DNA of 55,145 nt from Sphingopyxis sp. (GTDB lineage: Bacteria > Pseudomonadota > Alphaproteobacteria > Sphingomonadales > Sphingomonadaceae): NCBI GenBank assembly GCA_016793775.1, contig JAEULK010000061.1:1-55145 (forward strand), given 5' to 3'. This document shows positions 18,241 to 26,541 of the stretch, one piece after another; position 1 is the first letter of the stretch, and every line of letters begins with the position of its first letter. The notes beneath the pieces were generated by a model. It had not been told where the DNA came from. It did no database searches and was given only the letters and a program-made list of their open reading frames with translations. Position numbers and translations under genes: made by a program.

Positions 18241-19413
18241 TTACCTTCCATGAAATTCGGCCACGGCGCGCGAGACCGCCTGCATCGTCGCCATCCGCGC
18301 CGGGATCGGCGAACTCGCCTCGCCCATCATCACCACGATCGCATAGCGCGTGCCGTCGGGCGCGGTCGCGATGCCGATGTCGTTATAGCCGATGGTCATG
18401 CCTTGATAATCCTGGCCGGTGCCGGTCTTGTGAAGAAAGGTCCAGCCCATGGGTAATCCTGCCTTCAGCCGCTGCGGCCCGCTTTTGGTGCGGGTCATCA
18501 CGCCGAGCAGGAACTGCGTCGATTCGGGCGAAAGCAAGGTGCCACGCGCCAGCCGCGACAGCGCGCTGGCGATCGCCGCCGGACTCGCGCCGTCGGGCGG
18601 ATCGGCGCGATAGGCATCCATCGCCGCCTTGCGCGTCGCCTCGGGCAAGGCAGCGCGCGCGGACTGGAAACTGCGGCCGATCGAATAGCTTTGCTGCCAC
18701 TTCAATCCCGCCGCGCCGGCCTGCAACAGTCGCTCGCCGGGACCGAACCGGATTTTACCCAAATCCTTCTTGTCGATGAAGCGCCGCACCGCGTCGGGAC
18801 CGCCGACGGTACGCAGCAGGCTGTCGTTCGCCGTATTGTCGCTCTGGGTGATCGCGGTCTCGATGAGGTCGCGGACCGCCATCGTCACCGACCCCTGCGC
18901 CTGGACCCGCGCCGCGATCGGCTGGTGAAACAGGGTCAGGTCCTCGGGACCGATGCGGACCTTCTGGTCCATGCTGAGCCGGCCGTTGTCGACCGCGTCG
19001 AGCACGGTCAGCGTCACCCACAGCTTCGACACGCTCTGTTGCGGGAACAGTTCGGCGCCGCGCTGCGCCACGGCCCATTCGCCGTCGATGCGCTGCACCG
19101 CGATGCCGGTCCGCCCTGGAAAGGCCTTCCATATCTCGAACAGCCGGTTGTCGAGGCCGGCGGGGGCGCGGCGGAAGCCGGGGTCGGCGGGGATTTGCGG
19201 CGCGGGCGTTGCGCGGCGGATCGGCGGACCGATGGGGACGGTGACGGGGCCCGTCGAACTGCGCACTGGCTGGGGGTGGGGCTGCGGCGCCGACACCACC
19301 GCGGCGCTGCTGACGCATCCCGCGAGCACCGCCGCACTTAAAATCACCGCGAGCAGGGGCCTGCCCGAATATCCAGAAATCATGCGTGTCCCGACACGGC
19401 CGACGGCCGCCAT
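18241..19413 (-). CDS. Class A beta-lactamase-type serine hydrolase, lipoprotein
   Basis: The 390-residue protein has the class A penicillin-recognising enzyme motifs: SVSK at 127-130, SDN at 191-193 and HKTG with KTG at 329-331. An obvious omega-loop ExxLN is not seen, so it may be a peptidase or weak lactamase (Beta-lactamase2 group) rather than a resistance enzyme. Lipobox VLAGC puts the lipid anchor at Cys33, followed by a proline-rich linker. ATG 19413 is favoured by GGGGGA upstream; ATG 19383 would give a shorter signal peptide. It lies downstream of the 150-bp inverted-repeat element and msrA. Confidence 0.83.
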   Translation of the reverse strand: MAAVGRVGTRMISGYSGRPLLAVILSAAVLAGCVSSAAVVSAPQPHPQPVRSSTGPVTVPIGPPIRRATPAPQIPADPGFRRAPAGLDNRLFEIWKAFPGRTGIAVQRIDGEWAVAQRGAELFPQQSVSKLWVTLTVLDAVDNGRLSMDQKVRIGPEDLTLFHQPIAARVQAQGSVTMAVRDLIETAITQSDNTANDSLLRTVGGPDAVRRFIDKKDLGKIRFGPGERLLQAGAAGLKWQQSYSIGRSFQSARAALPEATRKAAMDAYRADPPDGASPAAIASALSRLARGTLLSPESTQFLLGVMTRTKSGPQRLKAGLPMGWTFLHKTGTGQDYQGMTIGYNDIGIATAPDGTRYAIVVMMGEASSPIPARMATMQAVSRAVAEFHGR

Positions 19414-19538
19414 TCCATTCCCCCGGCCCGATTGGCCGACTGCGACCGTCCCGCAGCCAAGGCGCGCGGGCCAGCCCTTTGCGACGAACGATTCCCTCAG
19501 CACGATAAGGCGCGGAACCTGTCGCGAAGATGAAGCGA

Positions 19539-19688
19539 CCTAGGGCCGATCGACATTCAGAAGATGACGTGCCGAAAATGGTGGTTTTCCGTGACCCGGA
19601 GCGCAGCGTACTTAAAGTATGTGAGCACCGGAAGCGGGGAAAGCCGCCATTTGCAGGCCGTCAGGGCTGAATGTCGATCGGCCCTAGG
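19539..19688. repeat. 150-bp inverted-repeat element with TA flanks (MITE-like)
   Basis: Perfect 22-base inverted ends lie at 19539-19560 and 19667-19688 (outer part CCTAGGGCCGATCG). Inside, the arms stay imperfectly complementary to the centre near 19613 (for example TGACG, AAATGG-GG-TTTCC and ACTT...AAGT segments pair), so almost the whole 150 bases can fold as one hairpin. The core GGGCC...GGCCC is bounded by TA on both sides, as for Tc1/mariner or IS630-derived insertions. The right end contains the TAG stop codon of msrA. No coding potential is evident. Confidence 0.7.
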
Positions 19689-20370
19689 GCGCGGGTTTCG
19701 CGCGGACGAGGGTCGGATAGAGCCGCTTGAGCGCCGCGACCTTGGGTGCATCCCAGCGGACGATATAACCGTTGGTCGGGTTCTTCTTCATGAAGTCCTG
19801 ATGATAGGCCTCGGCGGGGTAGAAGCGCTTGTAGCTTTCGATCGGGACGACGATCGGCTTGGCGTAAAATTTGCCCTTGCCGATCTGCGCCAGATAGGCG
19901 GTCGCGACCTGGCGCTGATTCGCGTCCATCGGGACGATCGCGGCGCGATATTGGGTGCCCGTGTCGGGACCCTGGCGATTCTTGAGCGTCGGGTCGGCGC
20001 CGACCGAAAACAGCACGCGCAGCAAGGTGCCATAGCTGACCTGGGTGGGATCATAGACGATGCGCACCGCCTCGGCATGGCCCGATTTGCCATCGTGAGT
20101 CAGCTCATATCTGGCGGTCGCGGCGCTGCCGCCATGATAGCCCGATTCGACCGAGATGACGCCCTTCACATTCTGGAAGACGCCCTCGATGCCCCAGAAG
20201 CAGCCACCGGCAAGAACGGCGGTGGCGCGCTTCGCCTTGACTGCGGGGTCGAGCGCCGCGGCGGGCAGCTTGACCGCCGGTTCGGCCTGCGCCGGCAGGA
20301 CGTGAGTGAAGATGGCGACACCCGCCAGCGCCACGATGACGTGGCGCGCAAAGGTCATCCGGAATTTCAT
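19684..20370 (-). CDS. msrA: Exported peptide-methionine (S)-S-oxide reductase
   Basis: The 228-residue MsrA reduces the S-epimer of methionine sulfoxide in proteins. The catalytic motif GGCFWG has Cys57, and GYHGG, EAVRIVYDP and GTQYRAAI are also present. A signal peptide (about 1-29, ending LPAQA) sends it to the periplasm, unlike the standard cytoplasmic MsrA. The final codons run into the inverted-repeat element, which supplies the TAG stop. A 34-residue membrane microprotein gene ends 10 bases upstream and probably shares the transcript. Confidence 0.94.
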   Translation of the reverse strand: MKFRMTFARHVIVALAGVAIFTHVLPAQAEPAVKLPAAALDPAVKAKRATAVLAGGCFWGIEGVFQNVKGVISVESGYHGGSAATARYELTHDGKSGHAEAVRIVYDPTQVSYGTLLRVLFSVGADPTLKNRQGPDTGTQYRAAIVPMDANQRQVATAYLAQIGKGKFYAKPIVVPIESYKRFYPAEAYHQDFMKKNPTNGYIVRWDAPKVAALKRLYPTLVRAKPAP

Positions 20371-20380
20371 GACGCCACCG

Positions 20381-20485
20381 TCACAGCGGCATCGCGAGCG
20401 CCGGTTGCTGCATGACGATGAAGGCGCCGATCGCGAAGCCCAAGAGCATCGTCGGGAACCAGTCGGAGCGGATCATGGAGAGCAT
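20381..20485 (-). CDS. 34-residue single-helix membrane microprotein upstream of msrA
   Basis: ATG 20485 opens 34 codons (MLSMIRSDWFPTMLLGFAIG, then AFIVMQQPALAMPL) ending at TGA 20381-20383. AGGA lies 7 bases before the ATG. The protein has a short charged N-terminus and one hydrophobic helix (about residues 10-25) ending in PALA, a possible processing site. It lies 10 bases upstream of msrA on the same strand. The coding case rests on the ribosome binding site, hydrophobic pattern and position; no family is known to me. Confidence 0.5.
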   Translation of the reverse strand: MLSMIRSDWFPTMLLGFAIGAFIVMQQPALAMPL

Positions 20486-20644
20486 GGGTTTTTCCTGTCA
20501 TCTCTTGTGTTCGTGGCCGAAGCCTTGTTGGTTACACCGAACGATATGACGCGCCCCGAGCCGTCGTGCAGTGACGGCGGTCACCTTTAGGCATCAGGCC
20601 TTACTTTCCGGTGAACCGAGTGGTTGTGCGGGGTTCAGGAAGCC

Positions 20645-20730
20645 AAGCGGTACCGGCTCGCTCCTCCGCCCATCCGCCTTTGGGACAAAATGTCGGGCGG
20701 CTGGGCGGGGGAGCGGGCCGGTACCGCCTT
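20645..20730. repeat. Long inverted repeat downstream of the aminotransferase gene
   Basis: The arms 20645-20672 and 20702-20730 are nearly complementary over about 28 bases (AAGCGGTACCGGCTCG against GGGCCGGTACCGCCTT, with a few mismatches), separated by 29 bases. It begins 20 bases after the stop of the minus-strand aminotransferase gene, so it may act as a 3' mRNA hairpin or terminator. It lacks a T-run, so a repeat element is an alternative. The rest of the 20486-20749 gap shows nothing else. Confidence 0.55.
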
Positions 20731-20749
20731 CGCCGTCAGGCGAAGAAAG

Positions 20750-21961
20750 TTACGTCAACGCCGCGCAGGCCTGCTGGATGCGCACGCAGGCTTCCTTCAG
20801 CACCGCTTCCGACGTTGCATAAGATACCCGGAACGCCGGCGACAGGCCGAAGGCGCCGCCATGCACCGCGGCGACGCGCGCCGAATCGAGGAAATAGTCG
20901 ATCAATGCCTCGTCGCTGTCGATCAGCTTGCCGTCGGGGGTCTTCTTGCCGATGCAGCCCGACGCATCGGGATAAACATAGAAGGCGCCGTCGGGGACCG
21001 GGCAGGTCAGCCCCGGCGCGTCGTTGAGCATCGCGACGACGGTGTCGCGGCGGCGCCTGAACGCGGCGTTGCGGTCGTCGAGGAACTGCTGCGGCCCGCC
21101 CAATGCGGCGGCGGCGGCGGCCTGCGCGATCGAGCAGGGGTTCGACGTCGACTGCGACTGCAATTTGCCCATCGCCTTGATGATCCACGCGGGACCGCCG
21201 GCATAGCCGATGCGCCAGCCGGTCATCGCATAGGCCTTGGAACAGCCGTTCACCGTCAGGATGCGGTCGGCGAGGTCGGGGCAACGCTGCGCAAAGGTGG
21301 TGAAAGCGAAATCGGCGTACCAGACATGCTCGTACATATCGTCGGTCATCACCATGACATGCGAATGGCGCCGGATCACCGCGCCCAGCGCGTCGAGCTC
21401 CTCGCCCGAATAGGCGGCGCCCGACGGGTTCGACGGCGAGTTGAACATCACCCAGCGCGTCTTTTTGGTGATCGCCTTGTCGAGCTGTTCGGGGGTGATC
21501 TTGTAATTCTGCGCGGCGCTGCCCTCGACAATCACCGGGGTGCCGCCGGCAAAGGCGACGATGTCGGGATAGCTGACCCAATAGGGCGCGGGGATGATCA
21601 CCTCGTCGCCCGGATCGACCGTCGCTACCAGCGCGTTGAACAAAGTGTGCTTGCCGCCGACATTGACCGAAATCTGGTCGAGCCCGAAGTCGAGGCCATT
21701 GTCGCGGCGGAACTTGCCGCGGATCGCGTCCTTCAGCGCGACGGTGCCGTCGACCAGCGTATATTTGGTCTGGCCATTGCGTATCGCCTCGATCGCGGCT
21801 TCCTTGACGAAGTCGGGGGTGTCGAAATCGGGTTCGCCGGCGCTCAGCCCGATCACGTCGATGCCGTCGGCCTTCAGCTTCGTCACGCGTGCGGTCATCG
21901 CGAGCGTCGCCGAGGGCTGGATGCGGTTGAGGGCGGCGGAGACATGGGGCTTTAGCGACAT
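20750..21961 (-). CDS. Pyridoxal phosphate-dependent class I aminotransferase (aspartate-type)
   Basis: This 403-residue enzyme belongs to the fold-type I, AspC/AAT-I beta group. Features are the N-terminal ATLAMTARVTKLKADG-type helix, GEPDFDTP, the cofactor segment FNSPSNPSGA and the Schiff-base Lys242 in NGCSKAYAMTGWRIGY. It probably moves amino groups between aspartate (or prephenate) and 2-oxoglutarate; the exact specificity cannot be read. The length is standard and the start is set by the MSLKPHVSAALNRI N-terminus common in alphaproteobacteria. No neighbours suggest a specialised pathway. Confidence 0.92.
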   Translation of the reverse strand: MSLKPHVSAALNRIQPSATLAMTARVTKLKADGIDVIGLSAGEPDFDTPDFVKEAAIEAIRNGQTKYTLVDGTVALKDAIRGKFRRDNGLDFGLDQISVNVGGKHTLFNALVATVDPGDEVIIPAPYWVSYPDIVAFAGGTPVIVEGSAAQNYKITPEQLDKAITKKTRWVMFNSPSNPSGAAYSGEELDALGAVIRRHSHVMVMTDDMYEHVWYADFAFTTFAQRCPDLADRILTVNGCSKAYAMTGWRIGYAGGPAWIIKAMGKLQSQSTSNPCSIAQAAAAAALGGPQQFLDDRNAAFRRRRDTVVAMLNDAPGLTCPVPDGAFYVYPDASGCIGKKTPDGKLIDSDEALIDYFLDSARVAAVHGGAFGLSPAFRVSYATSEAVLKEACVRIQQACAALT

Positions 21962-22138
21962 GGTTCGGCTTTCCGTGGCTTGCGCGGATAGGGCGGTAAT
22001 TGGCAGGAAATTGCGCGGGGCCGCGCGTAAAGCCTATGCCCGCAATGCGCAAGGCGGTGCCGGGATAATTTACCTATGCAGGCCGATAATTGCCGTAGCG
22101 GGGGGGGTAATTCGATCGGACTGAAACGCCGGCGACTG

Positions 22139-22226
22139 GAAAATGGGGACAGTCCCCTCCCCAACAGGCAGGCATTACTTTCGATAGGCCGCTCGGTCAC
22201 CGATGGCGGGGACTGTCCCTATTTTC
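22139..22226. repeat. REP-like inverted repeat with GGGACAGTCCC core
   Basis: The arms 22139-22157 and 22208-22226 are complementary over 19 bases with one mismatch (GAAAATGGGGACAGTCCCC and its reverse complement), 50 bases apart. Each arm contains the small palindrome GGGGAC-A-GTCCCC or its complement. The same core occurs at 36280-36312. This resembles REP sequences associated with Y1 (RAYT/IS200-like) transposases. It lies between the aminotransferase promoter side and the pabB stop codon. The rest of 21962-22242 shows no gene. Confidence 0.65.
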
Positions 22227-22242
22227 CCCCGCGCCGCCGATT

Positions 22243-24063
22243 TCAGTTTGCCACGTCCGCCAGCCGCGCCGGGATCAGCCCGCGCAGCGAATTGCCGATG
22301 AAGAAACCGTCGGCCAGATCGGCGACGCGCAGATGCGATTCGACCGCGCGGCCCTTTTCGATGAGCTCGGCGCGCAGCACGCCGGGCAGCAGCCCGAGCG
22401 ACAGCGGCGGGGTGAGCAGCACGCCCTCGCGTTCGACGAAAATATTGCTCCAGCTCCCTTCGGTGACGAAACCCGGTTCGTCGACGAAGACGACCTCGGC
22501 GGCACCCGCCTCGCCCCGCGCCGCGTCATAGGCGGCGCGCAGGCTGGTCTTGTGCGCGAGGCGAAAATCGTCCGCCGCCATCGGCGCGGGGCGCACCGCG
22601 ACGGGCACCGGCAGCTCGGTGAGCCGCGGCAGCGGCGACACCTCGATCGCGAGCGCCCCCGACGGCGCGAGCCGCATCCGCACCCGCGCCGCGCTGCGCA
22701 GGCGGAAGGTCGCCGATTGCAGGACGTTGCGCGCGCCATGCCGGTCGAAGGTGAAGCCCAGCGTCGCGGCGCTCGCCTTCATCCGCGCCAGATGCCCCTC
22801 GAGCCGCTGCACGCCCTCGACGGGGTCGAAATGCATCGTTTCGATCAGGTCGAAACTCTCGCGCGCTGCCCCCACAAATTCCCCCTTGGCCAGACATTCA
22901 TACCATTCCTCAGATGGTAAGCTGTCGGCGACGATTCCCGATCCCAATCCCAGCGTGGCGCGAATCACGCCGTCCTGCAAGCCGGTAAGCGGTGGGAAGA
23001 GTAGCGTGCGGATCGCGACATTGAACGCCGCATCGCCGCCGGGGTCGATGAAGCCGATCGAGCCGGTGTAGAGGCCGCGCGGACTGTCCTCGAGCTCGTC
23101 GATGATCTCCATCGCGCGCACCTTGGGGGCGCCCGTGATCGAGCCGCAGGGAAAGGCGGCGCGCAGCACGTCGACCGCGCCAGTGCCGACGGGCAGGGTC
23201 GCGGCGACGTCGGACACCAGTTGATGGATCGTCGGATAGCTTTCGACGCGGAACAGGTCGGGGACCGCGACCGATCCCGGCAGCGCGATGCGCGACAAAT
23301 CGTTGCGGATCAGGTCGACGATCATCAGATTTTCGGCGCGCTGCTTGGGATCGGTGGCGAGGGTGGATGCGGCCTCCGCATCGGCGTCGGGATCGGCGAG
23401 CCTTGCCGCAGTCCCCTTCATCGGCCGCGCGATCGCCTCGCGCCCGCGCAAGCCGAAGAACAGTTCGGGCGACAGCGACGCGATCGCCTGGTTCCCCGTC
23501 CAGACGAAGCCGCCATAACCCGCACGCGCCGTGCGCCGCAGCCGCGCATAGACGGCGAGCGGGTCGCCCAGCACCGGCACCGCCGCGCGAAAGGTCAGGT
23601 TCGCCTGATAGATGTCGCCGGCGCGGATATAGGCCAGCACCGCTTCGACCGCGGCTTCATAATCGGCGCGCGCGATCCCCGGCTCGACCGCGCCGATCCA
23701 GCTCGCCGCGGGGTCGGGAAGCAGGCCGGGCACGGCATCGGCGTCGATCCGCTCGACGCACTCGAACAGGCCGAACCAGCCGAGCGGGGCGTCCGCCCCC
23801 TCCGGCAACGCGCCGCGCCACGCCGGCGCCAGCCCCTTGCCGCCTTCATAAGCGAGATATCCCGCCACATGCAGTCCGCGCGCCGCCGCACCCTCGACCG
23901 CGTCGAGCAGCGCGGGAATATCGGCCGCTCCCCGCGCGGTGACGATCTCGACCGGTTCGGCAAACAGTCGCGCGGGAACGGCGCCCGCCGCGCGCCCATC
24001 GTCGAGCAGGACGAAGGGGGGACAGGCGCCGCCCGCAAGGCTGATCGGCTCGACCGACGTCAT
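22243..24063 (-). CDS. pabB: Fused aminodeoxychorismate synthase component I / 4-amino-4-deoxychorismate lyase
   Basis: The 606-residue protein joins two folate-pathway enzymes. Residues about 120-380 form the chorismate-binding PabB domain (IYQANLTF, SPELFF, RPMKGTAAR with the PabB-specific Lys216, NLMIVDLIRNDLSR and GSITGAPKVRAMEII). Residues about 395-606 form a class IV aminotransferase domain like PabC (AHKTSLRAAYD, EVVFVDEPGFVTEGSWSNIF). Together they make 4-aminobenzoate from aminodeoxychorismate, given ammonia from a PabA subunit not present here. The fusion is known in several proteobacteria. Gap to the upstream gene is 30 bases. Confidence 0.92.
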   Translation of the reverse strand: MTSVEPISLAGGACPPFVLLDDGRAAGAVPARLFAEPVEIVTARGAADIPALLDAVEGAAARGLHVAGYLAYEGGKGLAPAWRGALPEGADAPLGWFGLFECVERIDADAVPGLLPDPAASWIGAVEPGIARADYEAAVEAVLAYIRAGDIYQANLTFRAAVPVLGDPLAVYARLRRTARAGYGGFVWTGNQAIASLSPELFFGLRGREAIARPMKGTAARLADPDADAEAASTLATDPKQRAENLMIVDLIRNDLSRIALPGSVAVPDLFRVESYPTIHQLVSDVAATLPVGTGAVDVLRAAFPCGSITGAPKVRAMEIIDELEDSPRGLYTGSIGFIDPGGDAAFNVAIRTLLFPPLTGLQDGVIRATLGLGSGIVADSLPSEEWYECLAKGEFVGAARESFDLIETMHFDPVEGVQRLEGHLARMKASAATLGFTFDRHGARNVLQSATFRLRSAARVRMRLAPSGALAIEVSPLPRLTELPVPVAVRPAPMAADDFRLAHKTSLRAAYDAARGEAGAAEVVFVDEPGFVTEGSWSNIFVEREGVLLTPPLSLGLLPGVLRAELIEKGRAVESHLRVADLADGFFIGNSLRGLIPARLADVAN

Positions 24064-24093
24064 GGCTCTGTCGCTGCGCCCGAAAAGGCGGCG

Positions 24094-24645
24094 TCAGCGT
24101 TCGCGGCGAACGCGGATGCGCTTCATATTGCCGATTTCGGCGAAATAGCTGCCGACCGCGCCGGGATAGATCACGACCTTTTCGCCCGCCTTGGGATCGC
24201 GCGGCAGGTCGGTGCTGTCGGTCTGCATCCACACCGCGCCGTCGGCGATCTCGAAGCGCATCTTGTTATAGCCTTCGCGCCGGGCCCAGACGATCGTCGT
24301 CTCGAAGCGCGTGATCTTTTCCTCGTCATCGTCGCCGCCGCCGAAAAAGGGCAGGTCGCGCAAGGTGAAGCCGAATAGGCCGCGCCGGGCCTTTTGCGCC
24401 GCCGCGCGGTCGAAGATGGTGATGTCGTTCGCGGCCTGCGCCTGTGCGAGCGCCGCCACCCGTCCGTCGAAGCACGCAAGCCGTTCGCCCGCATCGGCGA
24501 TCGCGCGGCAATCATAGACCGCTTGCACCTGCGCGGGCGGCGGCGGCGGCTCCTTGTCCTTCGCCGCCACCGGAACCGATATCAGCGCAAAGCCAAGCAT
24601 GATGCCCGCCATGATCGTCGAACGCGGTCGCTGCACTGCCGGCAT
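24094..24645 (-). CDS. Exported hypothetical protein
   Basis: The 183-residue protein has a signal peptide (hydrophobic core GIMLGFALISVPVAA) followed by a proline stretch (KEPPPPPAQ) and a YDCRAIADAGERLACFDGRV segment with two cysteines typical of a family of secreted small proteins in Sphingomonadales. A DDDEE cluster sits mid-protein, and the C-terminus is basic (MKRIRVRRER). ATG 24645 has AAGGGG 6 bases upstream; the ATG at 24651 directly abuts that element and is less likely. The gene precedes pabB on the same strand. Function unknown. Confidence 0.75.
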   Translation of the reverse strand: MPAVQRPRSTIMAGIMLGFALISVPVAAKDKEPPPPPAQVQAVYDCRAIADAGERLACFDGRVAALAQAQAANDITIFDRAAAQKARRGLFGFTLRDLPFFGGGDDDEEKITRFETTIVWARREGYNKMRFEIADGAVWMQTDSTDLPRDPKAGEKVVIYPGAVGSYFAEIGNMKRIRVRRER

Positions 24646-24786
24646 GGTCATCCCCTTGGTTGCTGCCCCATTCGCGACCTAGCGCCCGCGCCGCCGCGCC
24701 GCAACCCGGACCGGTTGCGGGCGAAGCTTGCTTACCCTAGTGTCAGGAGGCTCCCCCCACCTCCCGAGCAAGGATCCGGCATCAAT

Positions 24787-26460
24787 ATGGACAGCGGCTT
24801 TTCCTGGTCGACCAATTATAACCACCCCACGCCCTGGATTCAGGAGTTCCCGCCACTTTCGCTCCCCGACATGCTCGCCGCCAGCGTCGCGAAGCGCGGC
24901 GACGCCGCGATGCTCGACTTCATGGGCCGCCGCTTCGGCTATGAAGAGGTCGCGCGCGGCGTCGCGCGCGTGGCGAAAGGCCTGCAGGCTCGGGGCATCG
25001 GCAAGGGCACGCGCGTCGGCCTGTTCCTGCCCAACGTCCCCCATTATGTCGCGGCTTATTATGGCGCACTTGCCGCCGGGGCGACGGTCGTCAATTTCTC
25101 GCCGCTCTATACCGCCGCCGAACTCGAGGCGCAGGTCGAGGATTCGGGCACCGACATCCTGTTCACGATGAGCGCGACCGCGCTGCTGCCGACCGCGCTC
25201 AAAGTGCTCGACGGGTCGAGCCTGAAGCAACTGATCGTCGGCTCGGTCGCCGGCGGCCTGCCCGGCGCCAAGTCGCTGCTGTACCGGATGCTCCACCGCA
25301 AGGAGGTGTCGGCGCTGCCCGACGATCCGCGCGTCACGCGCTTCTCGGCGCTCGTCGCCAATGACGGCAAGCCCGATCCGGTGACGATCGACCCCGTACA
25401 GGACGTCGCGCTGATCCAATATACCGGCGGCACCACCGGGACGCCGAAGGGCGCGATGCTGACGCACCAGAATCTCACCGCCAATGCGCGGCAGGTGAAC
25501 AGCATCGATCCCGATCACGCCGCCGACGACCGCATCCTCGGCGTCCTCCCCTTTTTCCACGTCTTCGCCAACACCTGCGTGCTCAACCGCACCGTCCTCA
25601 ACGGCGGGATGATCGCGATGCTGCCGCGCTTCGACGCCAAGCAGGCGCTCCAGACGATCTCGCGCACCAAGGCCACCGCGCTGCCCGGCGTGCCCACGAT
25701 GTACCAGGCGCTGCTCGATCACCCCGACCTAGCGAAGACCGACTTCTCTTCGCTGCGCGTCTGCATCTCGGGCGGCGCGCCGATGCCCGCCGAGCTGCGC
25801 GAGAAATTCGTCGCCGCGACCGGCGCGGCGCTGGTCGAAGGCTATGGCCTCACCGAAAGCTCGGGGGTGGTCTCGACCAACCCCTATGACGGCCCGGTCA
25901 AGGCGGGCACGATCGGCCAGCCGCTCCCCGCGACGCGCCTCCGCCTCGTCGACAAGGAGGACCCGATGCAGGATGCGCCCGCGGGCGAACCCGGCGAACT
26001 GGTGGTCAAGGGTCCGCAGATCATGCGCGGCTATTGGAACCGCGCGGACGCGGACAAGGACAGTTTCACCGACGACGGCTGGCTGCGTACCGGCGACGTC
26101 GCGGCGATCGACGAAGACGGCTATGTCCGCATCGTCGACCGCCTGAAGGACATGATCGCGGTCGGCGGCTTCAAAGTCTATCCGAGCGTGATCGAGGGAC
26201 ATCTCTACGCGCATCCCGCGGTCAAGGAAGCGATCGTGCTCGGTGTGCCCGACGCCTATCGCGGCGAAGTACCCAAGGCGTTCGTCACGCTCGAGGAGGG
26301 CTTCAACCTGTCAGGCGAAGCGCTCGCCGCCTGGCTCAACCCCCGGCTCGGCAAGCACGAACGGGTGAGCGCGGTCGAGGTGCGGCTGAACCTGCCCAAG
26401 ACGATGATCGGCAAGCTCGACCGAAAGGCGCTGCGAGCCGAGGAAGCCGCTTCTGCCTGA
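24787..26460 (+). CDS. Long-chain fatty-acid-CoA ligase (AMP-binding)
   Basis: This 557-residue ANL-superfamily enzyme activates a carboxylic acid to its acyl-AMP and then acyl-CoA. Motifs are the P-loop YTGGTTGTPKGAMLTHQN, GYGLTESSGVV, WLRTGDVAAIDEDGY and the C-terminal catalytic Lys region LPKTMIGKLDRKAL. It resembles FadD-type long-chain ligases and would supply acyl-CoA to the dehydrogenases elsewhere in the window. ATG 24787 follows AAGGATCC; in-frame codons far upstream overlap a minus-strand gene and are not real. It is divergent from the exported protein gene. Confidence 0.92.
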   Translation: MDSGFSWSTNYNHPTPWIQEFPPLSLPDMLAASVAKRGDAAMLDFMGRRFGYEEVARGVARVAKGLQARGIGKGTRVGLFLPNVPHYVAAYYGALAAGATVVNFSPLYTAAELEAQVEDSGTDILFTMSATALLPTALKVLDGSSLKQLIVGSVAGGLPGAKSLLYRMLHRKEVSALPDDPRVTRFSALVANDGKPDPVTIDPVQDVALIQYTGGTTGTPKGAMLTHQNLTANARQVNSIDPDHAADDRILGVLPFFHVFANTCVLNRTVLNGGMIAMLPRFDAKQALQTISRTKATALPGVPTMYQALLDHPDLAKTDFSSLRVCISGGAPMPAELREKFVAATGAALVEGYGLTESSGVVSTNPYDGPVKAGTIGQPLPATRLRLVDKEDPMQDAPAGEPGELVVKGPQIMRGYWNRADADKDSFTDDGWLRTGDVAAIDEDGYVRIVDRLKDMIAVGGFKVYPSVIEGHLYAHPAVKEAIVLGVPDAYRGEVPKAFVTLEEGFNLSGEALAAWLNPRLGKHERVSAVEVRLNLPKTMIGKLDRKALRAEEAASA

Positions 26461-26468
26461 CGACGATA

Positions 26469-26487
26469 TTACAATGAGACATTGTAA
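26469..26487. promoter_or_regulatory. Candidate Zur operator before merC-zur
   Basis: TTACAATG-AGA-CATTGTAA is a perfect 8+3+8 palindrome 55 bases upstream of the preferred merC start. A second, smaller palindrome GATATG-C-CATATC follows at 26498-26510, close to a likely -10 region. Zur (Fur-family) proteins bind AT-rich palindromes of about this size, and a zur gene is downstream, so negative autoregulation by zinc is the simplest reading. Not experimentally anchored here. Confidence 0.6.
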
Positions 26488-26541
26488 CCTTGGTCATGAT
26501 ATGCCATATCCCGCTTCGCAATTGCCCCAATGGAGAATCGG

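Noticed and set aside
19557-19751. A 64-codon minus-strand frame inside the inverted-repeat element
   Set aside because: It crosses the repeat and the end of msrA, has no ribosome binding site and reads as low-complexity Arg/Ser.
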